The position numbers and the translations under genes are program-made. Below the pieces are notes generated by a model. The model was given only the letters and a program-made list of their open reading frames with translations, made no database searches and was not told the origin of the DNA. From Leishmania donovani (lineage: Eukaryota > Euglenozoa > Kinetoplastea > Trypanosomatida > Trypanosomatidae), in NCBI RefSeq assembly GCF_000227135.1, contig NC_018259.1, positions 293,140 through 357,139 of the forward strand: 64,000 nucleotides of DNA, read 5' to 3'. Position 1 is the stretch's first letter. Each line of letters opens with the position of its first letter. This document shows, piece after piece, positions 63,510-64,000 of this stretch.

Positions 63510-64000
63510 ATGGCGCACACATCAAGCGTGGCATTGACGGATGAGGAGGTGCTGCGACGCGTGCAGCTGCTCGGCGACGCAATCGCCGAGGAGCAGCGGC
63601 AAACTAAGCCTTCGGTCGGCCTGCGGCAGCCGTCGCGGGACTGGCACATTCAGGTTCGGCTGCTGGAGGAGGTGACGTGCTTGCTCGCCGACGACATCTC
63701 CGGCCGCCGCGCCTTTGTGGGGTGGATGTCCCTCTACATGAGGAATTGCCTGCTGCACGCGCTGCAGAGCCGGCGCGCACCAATCGCGTTGGCAGCGGTG
63801 AACGCTGTGGGAACGGTCGTTCAACATGGCGCCTGTCGCGGTGCTGTTGCAGTCGTGTGCTCTTGGTTTCTCGCCTGCCTTGTGCGGCTCGCCGCGAGCT
63901 CCTCTGCAACGTCGGCGGTTTCCGCCGCGGCAATGTGTGTGCTCCTCTCCATGGCACAGAAATGTGTGCTTACCCTCGAGGGTGTGAACAGCCTCTTGTG
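63510..64000 (+). CDS. CLASP/TOG-like ARM-repeat protein, 5' part
   Basis: The frame opens with MAHTSSVALTDEEVLRRVQL at 63510 and runs open to the window edge (163 codons). Residues about 40-163 look like a CLASP N-terminal/TOG domain: DWHIQVRLLEEVTCLLADD (the DW-R-L helix), then MRNCLLHALQSRRAPIALAA and further Ala/Leu helices in HEAT-like spacing. CLASP proteins bind microtubules and stabilise them, which would suit the subpellicular microtubule cytoskeleton. Other ARM/HEAT proteins are possible since only the start is visible. Confidence 0.65.
   Translation, partial: MAHTSSVALTDEEVLRRVQLLGDAIAEEQRQTKPSVGLRQPSRDWHIQVRLLEEVTCLLADDISGRRAFVGWMSLYMRNCLLHALQSRRAPIALAAVNAVGTVVQHGACRGAVAVVCSWFLACLVRLAASSSATSAVSAAAMCVLLSMAQKCVLTLEGVNSLL

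Noticed and set aside
1..64000. Search for CRISPR arrays, prokaryotic operons, rRNA, intact tRNA genes and strand-switch regions
   Set aside because: None seen: repeats are microsatellites or SIDER-like, no rRNA-like sequence or complete tRNA was recognised, and all convincing genes are on one strand.

Overview
This window looks like nuclear DNA from a trypanosomatid, most likely a Leishmania-type species. Every convincing gene lies on the + strand. The genes have no introns, GC-rich third codon positions, and long T/C-rich spacers. Upstream of start codons there are pyrimidine tracts followed by AG, which fit spliced-leader trans-splicing in one directional (polycistronic) gene cluster. Two copies of a roughly 0.5-kb SIDER2-like degenerate retroposon, typical of Leishmania, are also present. 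The gene set (PheRS alpha, ethanolamine-phosphate cytidylyltransferase, eL20, PTB-like RNA-binding proteins) reminds me of Leishmania chromosome 32, but I could not check this.

Layout, left to right. 84-4610: a large membrane protein joining an extracytoplasmic Cache-like region, a degenerate class III cyclase-like domain and a STE11-like kinase; its reading frame is open at the window edge. 4611-12939: an unusually long 8.3-kb gene-free stretch. 12940-13779: PHO80-type cyclin. 13780-18375: spacer with SIDER2 copy 1. 18376-19776: DysF-domain protein. 20934-22469 and 28217-30490: two successive multi-RRM proteins separated by 5.7 kb of UTR-like DNA. 31388-33094: TFIIE-alpha-like protein. About 34829-36624: a pseudogene with many frameshifts. 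37088-38587: cytosolic PheRS alpha. 40518-41057: ribosomal protein eL20. 42401-43609: ethanolamine-phosphate cytidylyltransferase. 45098-45961: small coiled-coil protein resembling BCAS2/SPF27. 46545-47675: PP2A methylesterase. 49813-52494: V-ATPase subunit a. 54493-54867: small unknown protein. 54868-60358: 5.5 kb without a convincing gene, holding two N gaps and the inverted SIDER2 copy 2. 60359-62473: membrane-anchored GMC-type flavoprotein. 63510 to the right edge: start of a CLASP/TOG-like protein.

As in trypanosomatid clusters generally, neighbouring genes do not form one pathway. They mix signalling (kinase, cyclin, PP2A methylesterase), gene expression (RRM proteins, TFIIE-alpha-like, SPF27-like, PheRS, eL20) and membrane biology (EPCT, V-ATPase, DysF, GMC). 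Expression is probably set after transcription by the long UTRs, SIDER2 elements and RRM proteins. The items most worth following up are the receptor-like cyclase/kinase fusion, the TFIIE-alpha and SPF27 candidates, the decayed gene before PheRS, the inverted SIDER2 pair with an assembly duplication, the double hairpin at 30969-31044, and three tRNA-D-arm-like segments at 25.3-26.3 kb.
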